A stretch of 64,000 bases of DNA from Actinomyces sp. AC-20-1 (GTDB lineage Bacteria > Actinomycetota > Actinomycetes > Actinomycetales > Actinomycetaceae): the NCBI RefSeq assembly GCF_023369555.1, contig NZ_JACJVC010000003.1, forward strand, positions 1 to 64,000. Reading direction: 5' to 3'. The notes under the pieces were generated by a model. That model was not told the DNA's origin. It did not search any database and saw nothing but the letters and a program-made list of their open reading frames with translations. Within the stretch, counting starts at the first letter, position 1; every line of letters begins with the position of its first letter. Shown here in pieces: positions 48,227 through 56,565 of the stretch. Position numbers and translations under genes: made by a program.

Positions 48227-49249
48227 TCAGTCGCTGCCGGCCAGCCACAGCCCCTCCTCGACCGTGCTCAGCAGCGCGGTGTCGAGGCCCGCGGTGAGGG
48301 TGGCGAGGACGGCGCACACGAGTGGCTCGCCGTCACCGCGCGAGCGCTGGAGGGTCCACAGGACGCCGCTGCCCCGGCCGGCGCCCTCGTCCCGGCCGCC
48401 ATAGGTGAAGGGCAGGCGCAGCGCGTCGAGGCCCTCCTCGTCGAGGGACAGCGCCTCCACGGTGCCGTCGCGCTCGAAGGCGGGCACGGAGCCCGCCACG
48501 CAGTCGGACTCGATCTGGGCCAGGGCGTCCGAGGCACTGGCCTCCCTCGTCTCGGGGCACAGGAGCACCAGGGCTCGCGCCGCGCCGTCCGCGTCGACGT
48601 CGCCCCAGCCGGCGGTCCACCGCTGTGAGCCGGCCAGGGCGCCGACGGCGCTCCAGGCCGAGGGCACGCTCAGGCTCGCGCCGCCGCGCCCGACGCGGGT
48701 CCAGCCGCCGGGGGCGCTCGGGCCGTCGTGGCGCGGGGAGATCCTCAGGGACTCCTCCACCGTGGTCCTCACGGACTCGTCGAGACGGTGGGCGCCCAGC
48801 AGGACGGCCGCGCAGGAGGCGCCTTCCTCAAGCGCCCAGAGCCTGACGGAGCCCAGCTCGGTGCGCTCGGTGGCCAGGTCGAGGCAGGCGACGGTGAGGG
48901 AGTCCTCACCGCCCTGGGCACTGGTCGTGGTCGGGCGCAGCCCGGGCACGCTGGTCCGCAGGGCGTCGAGCGCGGCGGCCAGCGCCTCCTCGGCGGTGGT
49001 GGCGCCGACGGGGCCGGCGGCCAGCAGGTGCCCGTTGCCCCCGTCCTCGCGCCAGGCGTCCGTGAACACGCCGATACCGGTGTCAACCGGGCCGTGGGAC
49101 CAGCCGGTGGGCACGCTGAGGGACAGGTCGCCGACGGCGACGCGGTCCCAGCCCCTCGGGGCGGCCGGCCCGTGAGCGCTGCAGCCGGTGGCCGCCAGCG
49201 GCACGGCGAGCGCGAGGGCGAGGAGGCTGCGGCGGGTGAGGCCGCTCAT
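48227..49249 (-). CDS. Putative lipoprotein with internal duplication
   Basis: A 340-residue protein with signal MSGLTRRSLLALALAVPLAA and lipobox ATGC (Cys23). The mature chain consists of two similar halves: APRGWDRVAVGDLSLSVPTG (about residue 29) and APGGWTRVGRGGASLSVPSA (about residue 180). Each continues with a W-rich segment, a Cys pair and a C-terminal TTVEESLRIS / STVEEGLWLA helix. Function unknown. The gene overlaps the upstream lipoprotein gene by four bases (ATGA). The repeat suggests a gene family with the neighbouring lipoproteins. Confidence 0.6.
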   Translation of the reverse strand: MSGLTRRSLLALALAVPLAATGCSAHGPAAPRGWDRVAVGDLSLSVPTGWSHGPVDTGIGVFTDAWREDGGNGHLLAAGPVGATTAEEALAAALDALRTSVPGLRPTTTSAQGGEDSLTVACLDLATERTELGSVRLWALEEGASCAAVLLGAHRLDESVRTTVEESLRISPRHDGPSAPGGWTRVGRGGASLSVPSAWSAVGALAGSQRWTAGWGDVDADGAARALVLLCPETREASASDALAQIESDCVAGSVPAFERDGTVEALSLDEEGLDALRLPFTYGGRDEGAGRGSGVLWTLQRSRGDGEPLVCAVLATLTAGLDTALLSTVEEGLWLAGSD

Positions 49250-49845
49250 GGCTGAGCGTCCTGGTCGGCGGGCGCGTCCTCGGGGGCGACGAGGGCCTGC
49301 TCGTAGGCGAGTGCGAGGGCGTCGTCAGCGCCCACGAGGGCGATGACCACCCAGCCGTCGGTCGTGGCCAGCACCCAGGCGCGCGAGGAGCCCTCGTGGC
49401 CCGTGCGGGTGAAGGCCAGGTGGATGACGCCCTCGTCCGCCTGCCCGGCGGCGACGGCGGGGCCGGGGGCCCCCGAGGTGTAGGAGCCGGTCTCCGTGTA
49501 GCCGCTGACCGCGGCACCCAACAGGGTGGTGGCGAGCATGCGGGCCTGCCCGCCGGAGCCCGCCCCCAGGGGTGTGGAGACGAGCACGTGGGCCGAGTCC
49601 TGCTCGCCGGCTCTCAGGGCCCATGCCTCCCCGTCGTCCGTGGTGGGCGCGGCGGCCCAGTCCGCGGGCAGGGGCAGCTGGATGCCGCTCACGCTCACGA
49701 CCGCCTCGGCCCGGGTGGCGGCGGGCGGCAGCGGCGAGGGCTGGACGAGGACGTCGTCGTGCGCGCAGGAGGCGACGGCCCCGGCGAGCGCGGGCACCAG
49801 CAGGAGAAGGAGGATGGGTGCGGGCATGGCGGTGCGGCGGGTCAC
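49246..49845 (-). CDS. Putative lipoprotein
   Basis: A 199-residue protein from a GTG at 49845 that overlaps the upstream stop by four bases (GTGA). The signal is MTRRTAMPAPILLLLLVPAL and the lipobox ends at Cys27 (AVASC). The mature part includes VSVSGIQLPLPADWAAAP, HVLVSTPLGAGSGGQARM and a WVVIALVGADDALALAYEQ helix. This is the same GxxxxLPxPxxW theme as one half of the 48227-49249 protein, so it may be a single-repeat paralogue. Function unknown. Confidence 0.6.
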   Translation of the reverse strand: MTRRTAMPAPILLLLLVPALAGAVASCAHDDVLVQPSPLPPAATRAEAVVSVSGIQLPLPADWAAAPTTDDGEAWALRAGEQDSAHVLVSTPLGAGSGGQARMLATTLLGAAVSGYTETGSYTSGAPGPAVAAGQADEGVIHLAFTRTGHEGSSRAWVLATTDGWVVIALVGADDALALAYEQALVAPEDAPADQDAQP

Positions 49846-50936
49846 GGGGCGGGCACCCACTCTCCCCCGGCGGGCCGTTCGGCGAGCGGCAGGCGCTCGG
49901 CGCCCTCCAGGAGGGGGTCGGCCCGCAGCCGCTCGGCCGTGGCGCTCTCGCCCTCGGGCAGGATGACGCTCTCGCGCAGGCCCTGGCCGGTCTGCGCGGC
50001 GAGACGCTCGAAGGCACTCACCGACATGTCGGCGGGGTCCGTGCCGGTGAGCGCCACGGGGTCGGGGTCGACCCGTTGCCCGGCGAGCTCGACGAGCCAG
50101 GACTCGACCGCCGCCCAGCTGGTGGGGGTGACGGGCACGACGAGCTCGGTGCGCTCGAGCCCGGTGGGGGTCTCGGCGAGGGAGCAGACGGCCAGTGCCG
50201 TCAGGGAGCCGTCGGGCAGCCGCTCGGCGCGCACCTGGATGAGGGCCCCGTCGGGGCGCTGCCACGTCCAGGTCAGGGTGGTCACCCCGGTGGCGGGTGT
50301 GAGCACGGAGCGGTGGAGCACGTCGTCGACGGCGTCGAGCCCGGCATCCGGCCTCACGCCCAGGTCCAGGTCGACGACGACGGGCTGCGCCGTGCTCGGG
50401 TCGGCGGGGTCGAGCCCGAGCAGCGGGGCCCGCAGCAGGCCGGTGGCGCGCTCGGCGAAGGGGTCGGAGGCCAGGGCGTCCCACGTGTCGCAGGATCCTG
50501 TCCCCGGTGCCCCGCAGGCGAGGTCCTCGAGCGCCACGAGGACGCCGGCGCCCTCGAAGCGGCTGGCGGGCGCGGCCTGAGGTCGGCCCTCACCCCACAT
50601 CTGGCTCCAGGCGGGGACGGCCTGGGCGAGCGTCACGGGACTCCGGCCGGCCACGGTGTCCCGGTGTCCCCCCGCCACGACGCCGGCCGCGGCGGCCGCC
50701 ACGACCACCCGCTCGTCACTCGCCGCCGGCAGCGCGACGGCGCCGGTCGGCACCGGTGCGGGGGCGGGTGCACCGCAGGCGGAGGAGTCGGCCAGGCACA
50801 GGAGGCGGTGGAAGGCCCCGGTGACGGCACCGAGGATGACGAGGCCGGTGATGACGAGCACGGCGATCATCGCCCGGTAGCCGCGCAGGCCCGGCTCCGC
50901 GCGCAGCTGTGGGCGCCTCCCTCCGCTCAGTGCCAT
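49842..50936 (-). CDS. Membrane-anchored protein of the Tad locus, unknown function
   Basis: A 364-residue protein with one membrane segment at about 23-44 (MIAVLVITGLVILGAVTGAF) and a large part predicted outside the cell. The early Cys pair (LLCLADSSACGAP) and a second (DLACGAPGTGSCDTW) may form disulphides. AAVESWLVELAGQRVDPD and the C-terminus show no known domain. It lies 12 bases downstream of the TadG-like gene and overlaps the next lipoprotein gene by four bases. The context suggests a minor part of the pilus machine; that is inference. Confidence 0.5.
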   Translation of the reverse strand: MALSGGRRPQLRAEPGLRGYRAMIAVLVITGLVILGAVTGAFHRLLCLADSSACGAPAPAPVPTGAVALPAASDERVVVAAAAAGVVAGGHRDTVAGRSPVTLAQAVPAWSQMWGEGRPQAAPASRFEGAGVLVALEDLACGAPGTGSCDTWDALASDPFAERATGLLRAPLLGLDPADPSTAQPVVVDLDLGVRPDAGLDAVDDVLHRSVLTPATGVTTLTWTWQRPDGALIQVRAERLPDGSLTALAVCSLAETPTGLERTELVVPVTPTSWAAVESWLVELAGQRVDPDPVALTGTDPADMSVSAFERLAAQTGQGLRESVILPEGESATAERLRADPLLEGAERLPLAERPAGGEWVPAP

Positions 50937-50948
50937 GCGTGCCCCGGC

Positions 50949-51656
50949 TCAGTCGGTGACGAGGCGGGTGTCGATGCGGGCCCGGGTGGTGTACGTGCGC
51001 GGCAGGGGCGGCTGGGGCGGTTCGGTCGGCGCGGCCGACTCGCTCGGCTCCGGGGAGGAGCCGCCGGGCGCGTCCTCGGCGGGCTCGACCTCCTCGGGCT
51101 CGGTGCGGCACACCCGCCCGTCCTTGACGCCCAGCAGCCCGTCGCTCACGCAGGCGCCCGAGGCCAGGTCCAGCTGGGCGGTCGCCATCGACGAGTTGTG
51201 CAGGTCCGTGCCGTAGACGGTGTCGTTGCTGCGGGCCTCCACCCTGAAGCGCAGGCCGGGCAGGACATCGATGTCGGTCACGGTGGCGTTGTTCGCCGCG
51301 GCGTAGGAGGTCACGGCGTGCTCGATGCCGCTGCGCGAGCAGTAGGTGGACACCGGCTGGCCGAGCTCGGCCCAGAACCCGGCCGGGTCCTCGGCGAGGA
51401 CCGCGCGGCGGTAGGCGTCCTCGAGCTGGTCGGCACAGTGGTCGGCGGCAGCGAGCGCAGCGGCGTCCGCGGCCGTGTTGACGCTGCGGCGCTCGGCGAC
51501 GGCGTCGCCGACCATGAGCATGACGACGACGCCCACGGACAGCAGGCCGATGGCCATGACGGCGATGAGGCCACTGACCGCGGCGCCGCGCTCGTCGCAC
51601 AGGGCGGCGGCGAGCGGGCGCAGGCGAGTGGGCACCGCCGTGCGCACAGCGCTCAT
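50949..51656 (-). CDS. TadG/TadE-like Flp pilus assembly protein
   Basis: A 235-residue protein. After a basic start, DERGAAVSGLIAVMAIGLLS leads into a membrane helix, followed by RRSVNTAADAAALAAADHCA, the typical segment after the helix of TadG-like and Tad-associated secreted proteins. The outer domain has a possible disulphide (HCADQ and YCSRSG), and the C-terminus is Pro/Glu-rich low complexity. The Glu at +5 of true prepilins is not present, so it may not be processed. The start overlaps the OmpA-like gene stop by four bases. Confidence 0.7.
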   Translation of the reverse strand: MSAVRTAVPTRLRPLAAALCDERGAAVSGLIAVMAIGLLSVGVVVMLMVGDAVAERRSVNTAADAAALAAADHCADQLEDAYRRAVLAEDPAGFWAELGQPVSTYCSRSGIEHAVTSYAAANNATVTDIDVLPGLRFRVEARSNDTVYGTDLHNSSMATAQLDLASGACVSDGLLGVKDGRVCRTEPEEVEPAEDAPGGSSPEPSESAAPTEPPQPPLPRTYTTRARIDTRLVTD

Positions 51657-53188
51657 GCCTCGATCACCGGGATGCCGGTCAGGCGCAGGGCGATGGCGTC
51701 GTCGCCGTCGCCGGGCAGGTCGAGGACAACCTCGTCCTGGCCGGTGTCCGGCCAGACGGCGGGCAGCAGGACGGGGGCGTCGGGGCCGTCGATGAGCGGG
51801 GCGCTGACGTCGGTCATGGGCGTCAGCAGCGCGTCGTCCTCCGCCTGCAGCGGCAGGTAACGGGTCGCCCCGTCCAGCAGCGACAGGGAGCAGACATTCG
51901 GTGTCACGACGCCCCAGTGGGCCTGCCAGGCGTGCGGCAGGTGGAAGGCGTCCGGGGAGAAGTAGACCGTGGCGTCGGCGCTGATGCGGACCCGCCCGAT
52001 GAGGCAGCCGTCGGCGCGGGTGACCTGGTCCAGGGACACGTGCAGCGTCGCGCCCTTGTAGTCCACGTCGACGCCGTCCTTCCCGGTGCCGACCGGGCCG
52101 GCGGGCTCCGGGAGCTCGCCCGCTGCTGCCTGCGCGAGCCCGTCCTCGCCCTCGGCGGGCTCGGCGGGGGTCAGGACCACCTCGACGCGGCGGTTGACGG
52201 CCCGGTTGGCGTCGGAGTCGTTGGGCACGCGCGGCTCCGACTCCCCCTTGCCGGTGAGCGTGACCTGCCAGGCGGACAGGTCGGTGAGCCGGCCCAGGCG
52301 GTCGCCGACCGCCTGCACCCGCCGCTCGGAGAGCTCCTGGTTGTGGGCGTCGGAGTCGACGTCGTCGGTGTGGCCGGTGACCGCCAGCGAGCCGCCGGAG
52401 GGGTAGCGCTCGATCTGCGCGGTGACGGTGGACAGGATGGTGTCCGCCTCGGCGGTCAGCTCGGCGGAGTCGGAGGCGAAGGTGACGTCGCCCGAGACGA
52501 GGACCGTCGTCGTGTCCTCGTCCTCCTGGGTCTCGGAGGAGCCGTCGGCAGCCCCGATGAGGGTCTGCAGCGGGTAGGGGCCCGCGTCGTCGAGGTCCGG
52601 GGAGGAGGCGGCGAGCACGGCGGCGGCGTCGAAGACGTCCGTGGAGCTCTCCACCGGGATGCCCGGGATGACGCCGAAGCCGGGCAGGAACAGCGCGACC
52701 TCCTCGGTGCCCTCGGCGAGCGCGGTGAACAGCGGGTGCAGCACGAGGGGCTCGTCGGCGCTCACGGTGCTCAGCACGCCCTCCGTGCTACCGCCGCTCT
52801 CCGGGTAGCAGGCGGCGCCGGCGAGGTCGAGCATGCGGATACCGCCGATGAAGTCGCCGGGGGTGTTGTAGGTGGAGAAGGTCGTCGTGCCCAGGATGGC
52901 CTCCCCCTGCGTGGGGAACAGGGTGAGGTGGACGAGGGTGGTGCCCTCGGTGACGACGGCGGGGCCCGCCGTGACCGTCCACTCGACTCCGCTCAGGCCT
53001 CCGGTGAGGGCGGGGCCGGATGCCGCGCCCTGGCCGGCCGTGGCGGAGGGGCCGCCGCTCGCGGTCGGCTCACCGGTGGAGGCGTCGACAGGCTGTGACG
53101 GCCCACAGGCCGCCAGGACGGCGGCCGTGCCGAGGACGGCCGAGCCCAGCAGGGCGGCGCGGCGGGTGACGGGCTCTGGTGACTTCAT
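51653..53188 (-). CDS. Lipoprotein with OmpA-type peptidoglycan-binding domain
   Basis: A 511-residue protein. The ATG at 53188 gives MKSPEPVTRRAALLGSAVLG and a lipobox ending at Cys28 (VLAAC). After a long unrecognised N-terminal half, an OmpA/MotB-like domain is clear: GDVTFASDSAELTAEADTIL, VTGHTDDVDSDAHNQELSER and SEPRVPNDSDANRAVNRRVE, with the Asp and Arg that bind diaminopimelate-type peptidoglycan. A further domain of about 130 residues follows. In Gram-negative Tad systems an OmpA-like protein stabilises the secretin. In a single-membrane organism it more likely links the pilus machine to the wall. Confidence 0.78.
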   Translation of the reverse strand: MKSPEPVTRRAALLGSAVLGTAAVLAACGPSQPVDASTGEPTASGGPSATAGQGAASGPALTGGLSGVEWTVTAGPAVVTEGTTLVHLTLFPTQGEAILGTTTFSTYNTPGDFIGGIRMLDLAGAACYPESGGSTEGVLSTVSADEPLVLHPLFTALAEGTEEVALFLPGFGVIPGIPVESSTDVFDAAAVLAASSPDLDDAGPYPLQTLIGAADGSSETQEDEDTTTVLVSGDVTFASDSAELTAEADTILSTVTAQIERYPSGGSLAVTGHTDDVDSDAHNQELSERRVQAVGDRLGRLTDLSAWQVTLTGKGESEPRVPNDSDANRAVNRRVEVVLTPAEPAEGEDGLAQAAAGELPEPAGPVGTGKDGVDVDYKGATLHVSLDQVTRADGCLIGRVRISADATVYFSPDAFHLPHAWQAHWGVVTPNVCSLSLLDGATRYLPLQAEDDALLTPMTDVSAPLIDGPDAPVLLPAVWPDTGQDEVVLDLPGDGDDAIALRLTGIPVIEA

Positions 53189-53263
53189 GGCGGCGGCGCT
53201 CCTCAGCACTTCCTCAGTCTGGTCAGTCGGATCGGGTGAGTCGGACGGATGGCAACCGCTGCG

Positions 53264-53269
53264 AGCCTA
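53264..53269 (-). promoter_or_regulatory. Candidate -10 for the OmpA-like gene and downstream cluster
   Basis: TAGGCT on the minus strand, 76 bases before the ATG at 53188 and past the flp terminator; identical to the rplN -10. The -35 is weak. Confidence 0.45.
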
Positions 53270-53354
53270 GCGGCGGGCGGCGCGGCCGTGGACCCGGTCG
53301 GCATGGGCCGTGCTCCCCATGCGCTGGGTGGTTCTCATGCGACGTGCGCAGCAC

Positions 53355-53389
53355 GGTGGGCTCGGGCACCGAGGGTGCCCGAGCCCACC
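53355..53389 (-). terminator. Terminator after flp
   Basis: A perfect 16-bp stem, GGTGGGCTCGGGCACC (53355-53370) with GGTGCCCGAGCCCACC (53374-53389), loop GAG, 17 bases past the flp stop. It should let flp be expressed far more than the genes that follow. Confidence 0.85.
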
Positions 53390-53405
53390 GCGTGGCACGG
53401 ACGGG

Positions 53406-53606
53406 TCAGAAGATCTTGCCGAGTGCCTCGGTGACCTTGGCGCCGATGTCGAAGCCGTTGAACGCCGTCATCACGGCGGCGGCGACGATCATGGCGACGA
53501 CGATCATGCCGGCGTACTCGGCGGCACCCTGGCCCTCCTCGCGCTCGACGAGGTTGTGGAGCCAGGTGTGGACGCGGACCTGGGAGGAGAGAACGGCGTT
53601 GGACAT
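53406..53606 (-). CDS. flp: Flp-type pilin (type IVb)
   Basis: A 66-residue prepilin from an ATG at 53606 with GGAGGT just upstream. The short leader ends in EEG, then QGAAEYAGMIVVAMIVAAAV: cleavage is expected after Gly25, leaving Glu at +5 and Tyr at +6, the Flp signature. The hydrophobic helix is followed by FNGFDIGAKVTEALGKIF. It is the major pilin candidate of the Tad system. It stands as a single transcription unit between its own promoter and a strong terminator. Confidence 0.9.
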   Translation of the reverse strand: MSNAVLSSQVRVHTWLHNLVEREEGQGAAEYAGMIVVAMIVAAAVMTAFNGFDIGAKVTEALGKIF

Positions 53607-53680
53607 GGGATGACCTCCATGGCTGGGCCGAGTCGAGGACTCGGAGTGTTCAGGGGCACCGGCCTGCCGGTGATGACGAC

Positions 53681-53686
53681 AGGCTA
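53681..53686 (-). promoter_or_regulatory. Candidate -10 of flp
   Basis: TAGCCT on the minus strand, 74 bases before the flp ATG. The leader contains a 7-bp hairpin with a two-base loop (53657-53672), which may protect the mRNA. The -35 is G-rich and weak, so an activator may be needed; the response-regulator gene lies next to it. Confidence 0.45.
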
Positions 53687-53735
53687 GGAAGGGGCACCGC
53701 CCCACCCCCAGGGGCACCCGCCCCCAAGGACGCCC

Positions 53736-53767
53736 CGTGCCCGGCGGGGCAGCGGGACCGGGGCACG
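53736..53767 (-). terminator. Possible terminator after the response-regulator gene
   Basis: CGTGCCC (53736-53742) pairs with GGGCACG (53761-53767) around an 18-base GC-rich loop. It is weaker than the flp terminator but lies at the right place between the regulator gene and the flp promoter. Confidence 0.35.
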
Positions 53768-53814
53768 CCCGGGCACCCGAGCTGCCCGCCGTGCCCGCGC
53801 CACGGGCGCCGCCC

Positions 53815-54447
53815 TCAGCGCTCGGCGGTCTCGGCGGCGCGCCAGGCGACGACCGCCTCCGCACGGTTGTGGACGTGCAGCTTGGGGTAGGCGGAGTTGA
53901 GGTAGTTCTTCACCGTCCTGGGTGAGAGGAACTGCTCCTCGGCGATCTCGGCGTTGCTCAGGCCGCGCGCGGCCGCCTCGATCACCTCGGCCTCGCGCTT
54001 GGTGAGCAGGTCCGCCAGCGGGTTGCGGCGCGCCCGGGCGGGGGTGGCGCCGACCGCCAGCAGCGCGCTCGCCTCGGGACCGAGGACGAGGCCGCCCTGG
54101 GCGCAGGTGGTGATCGCCGCCGCCACCTGCTCGACGCCGAGGCTGCCGTGGACGAGGTAGCCGCGTGCGCCCAGTGACATCGCCTCAGTGATCGTCTCGG
54201 CGTCGTCGGCGCTCGTGAGCATGACCACCTGGGCGGTCTCGGCGAGCACGGGCAGCGCCTCGAGCCCGCCCATGCGCGGCATGCGCACGTCGAGCAGGAC
54301 GACGTCGGGCCGGAAGCTGCGGGCGCGGTCGATGGCCTCCTGGCCGTCGGCGGCCTCGGCGACGGCCTCGACGGCCTCGATCTGCTCGAGGACGCGGGCG
54401 AGGCCGAGCCGGACGATGGCGTTGTCGTCGACGACGAGCACCTTCAT
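53815..54447 (-). CDS. NarL/LuxR-family response regulator
   Basis: A 210-residue regulator. The receiver has Asp7-Asp8 and the phosphoacceptor Asp53 in LLDVRMPRMGG. The conserved Lys usual in GxxGYLxK is replaced by His100 (GARGYLVHGS). The C-terminal LuxR helix-turn-helix has LTKREAEVIEAAARGLSNAE and FLSPRTVKNYLNSAYPKL. The start overlaps the kinase stop by four bases (ATGA). Lying between tadC and flp, it probably controls this locus; that is inference. The Lys to His change could alter phosphorylation signalling. Confidence 0.9.
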   Translation of the reverse strand: MKVLVVDDNAIVRLGLARVLEQIEAVEAVAEAADGQEAIDRARSFRPDVVLLDVRMPRMGGLEALPVLAETAQVVMLTSADDAETITEAMSLGARGYLVHGSLGVEQVAAAITTCAQGGLVLGPEASALLAVGATPARARRNPLADLLTKREAEVIEAAARGLSNAEIAEEQFLSPRTVKNYLNSAYPKLHVHNRAEAVVAWRAAETAER

Positions 54448-55673
54448 GGTTCCTCCTTCACGCTCACGCGGCCAGCGCGCTCGCGGGACGGTTGCGGGAC
54501 GGGGATCGTGGCGAGGACGCGGGTGCCGCCGCCCTGGCGGGGCTTGAGGGACAGGCGCCCGCCGAGCGAGGCGAGGCGCTCCTGCATGCCGCACAGCCCG
54601 TAGTGGCCGGAGCCGCGCAGGTTCGTCGGGTCCTCGAGGACGCGCCGCGGCAGGCCCACGCCGTCGTCCTCGACCTCGAGCAGCAGGCGCGGCGGAGCGT
54701 CGTCGGTGCCGGTCACGCGCACGCGCACGTGCGAGGCCCTGGCGTGCTTCTCGATGTTGGAGAGCATCTCCCCCAGCGCGCGCTGCGCCTGCCAGGTCAG
54801 CTCGCCCGAGGCCGCGAGCGAGCGGCCCTCGCACGCGGTGCGCACCTCCAGCTGGAGCCGCCGGCCCCAGGTCTCGACGTCGTGGACGAGGCGCAGGCGC
54901 AGGTCGCCCTCCGGTGCCACGCGCAGCTCGTCGAGCACGGCCCGGGACTCGGCGGACAGGGCGTCCGCCGCCTCGAGCAGGAGGGCGGCGTCCCGGGCGT
55001 GCGCGCTGCCCTCCTCGGCGAGCTCGGCGGCGAGGACCTCGGAGAGCATGCGCACACCCGCGGCGGACTTGGCCACCGTGTCGTGCAGGTCCCGGGCGAG
55101 GACGATGCGCTCCTCGCTGGAGGCCTGCAGCGCACGCACCCGGGCCAGGTCCGCCGCGACGACCTCGACGCGCGCGACCTGCTCGACCATCCTGCGCCCG
55201 AGGAGGGCCAGTCCCAGGACGGCCACGAGGACGAGCAGGTGCGGCCACGGGCCGGGCGCGCGCACGGCGAGCACGGTCAGGGCCATCAGGACGGGCACGA
55301 GCCATCCCCACAGGGCGCGGCTGCCCGAGACCACGCTGATGAGGAAGGCCGAGACCAGCGCGTAGGCGGTGACCAGGGGCGGGGTCGCACCCGTCGGCCC
55401 GGTGCCGACGGCGAGCACGCCGACGGTGACGACGGCGTCGGGCACCGTGAAGAAGGCGGTGACGAGGTAGCCGCCCTCGCGCCCCCACCGCATCAGGAGC
55501 AGGAGGTTGCCGGGGACCACGAGCAGCAGCAGGAGGCCTCCCGTGACCGGGCCCCGCCCCACCACCGCGAGCGCGCCGAGGGCGACGACGAGCACGATGC
55601 CCAGGCGCACGTCGACGAGGAGCCGGGCCGCGGGGGCGAGCGCGGCCTCGGAGACCCGGCGCGCGTCACCCAT
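54444..55673 (-). CDS. Sensor histidine kinase, NarX/DesK-type (HisKA_3)
   Basis: A 409-residue kinase. The N-terminal 160 residues form five to six membrane helices without a large outer loop, so the signal is probably sensed in the membrane. The phosphoacceptor is His197 in VLARDLHDTVAKS. The ATPase domain has ALGEMLSNIEKHARASHVRV (N box), LEVEDDGVGLP (G1) and GHYGLCGMQERLASLGG (G2). It overlaps tadC by eight bases upstream and the regulator gene downstream, so it is co-translated with the Tad machine. Confidence 0.9.
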   Translation of the reverse strand: MGDARRVSEAALAPAARLLVDVRLGIVLVVALGALAVVGRGPVTGGLLLLLVVPGNLLLLMRWGREGGYLVTAFFTVPDAVVTVGVLAVGTGPTGATPPLVTAYALVSAFLISVVSGSRALWGWLVPVLMALTVLAVRAPGPWPHLLVLVAVLGLALLGRRMVEQVARVEVVAADLARVRALQASSEERIVLARDLHDTVAKSAAGVRMLSEVLAAELAEEGSAHARDAALLLEAADALSAESRAVLDELRVAPEGDLRLRLVHDVETWGRRLQLEVRTACEGRSLAASGELTWQAQRALGEMLSNIEKHARASHVRVRVTGTDDAPPRLLLEVEDDGVGLPRRVLEDPTNLRGSGHYGLCGMQERLASLGGRLSLKPRQGGGTRVLATIPVPQPSRERAGRVSVKEEP

Positions 55674-56562
55674 CGAAGAGCCCCTGCAGCATCGGCAGGT
55701 TCATGACGATGAACGAGCCCGCGACGAGGACGATGGTGCCCGGGACGATGAGCATCGTCACCACGAGGGAGACCTTCGGCTGCGCCCGCGTCGCGGCCTG
55801 ACGCACCTGCTGGGAGCGGACCCGGCGCACCTCGCGCGCGATCTGGCGCAGCGCGTCCTCCAATGGGGTGCCCAGCTCCTCGGACTGCAGGAGCGCGGTG
55901 ACGAAGGAGGCGACACTCGGTGACTGGTTGCGCCCGCGCAGCCCCTCCAGGGCCGCGCGCCGCGGCACGCCGAGCTGCAGCTCGCGCAGCACCGTGGCGA
56001 TCTCCTCGGCGAGCGGACCGGAGTGCTCGGTGGACACGCGCCGCAGGGCGGCGCGGAAGGGCAGCCCCGCGGCGACGGTGACGGCCAGGACGTCGAGGAA
56101 GTCGGGCAGGTCCCGCTCGATCTCCCGCTGCCGGCTGCGGATGGCGGAGTACAGCCAGGTGTGCATCCACAGGCTGAAGACGGCGAAGATCACCACCCCG
56201 TACATCGGCCTGCCGTTGAGGACCCACAGGAGCATGAGCAGCGCGCCCACCGTGATGAAGCCGGCCTCGCGCTGGATGAAGGACTGGGCGGTCAACCCGA
56301 CGGGGCGGCCGGCGGCCCGCAGCTGGCGTGAGAGCCTGCGCACGCGGCTCTCCCCGTAGAGCTGGCGGAGCAGCCGCTGGGTGAAGGTCCCCATGAAGTC
56401 CGCGGTGCGCGCGAACAGTCCCGGGCGCGCCTCGTCGTCGGCCGCGCCGGTGGCCTCGAGCGCGAGCAGCTCCTCGATCTGCGGCTCGCGCACCATGCGC
56501 AGGGACTGGGCGACCAGCAGCACGATGAGGGCGGCGAGGGCCCCGAGCAGGACGGCGAGCAC
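55666..56562 (-). CDS. tadC: TadC-like type II/IV secretion F-family membrane protein
   Basis: A 298-residue platform protein. LPDFLDVLAVTVAAGLPFRA and LGVPRRAALEGLRGRNQSPS are the usual GspF/TadC segments, followed by SEELGTPLEDALRQIAREVR and a C-terminal membrane pair. With TadB it should form the inner-membrane platform turned by the TadA ATPase. It lies three bases downstream of tadB. Confidence 0.85.
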   Translation of the reverse strand: MLAVLLGALAALIVLLVAQSLRMVREPQIEELLALEATGAADDEARPGLFARTADFMGTFTQRLLRQLYGESRVRRLSRQLRAAGRPVGLTAQSFIQREAGFITVGALLMLLWVLNGRPMYGVVIFAVFSLWMHTWLYSAIRSRQREIERDLPDFLDVLAVTVAAGLPFRAALRRVSTEHSGPLAEEIATVLRELQLGVPRRAALEGLRGRNQSPSVASFVTALLQSEELGTPLEDALRQIAREVRRVRSQQVRQAATRAQPKVSLVVTMLIVPGTIVLVAGSFIVMNLPMLQGLFDG

Positions 56563-56565
56563 GGT

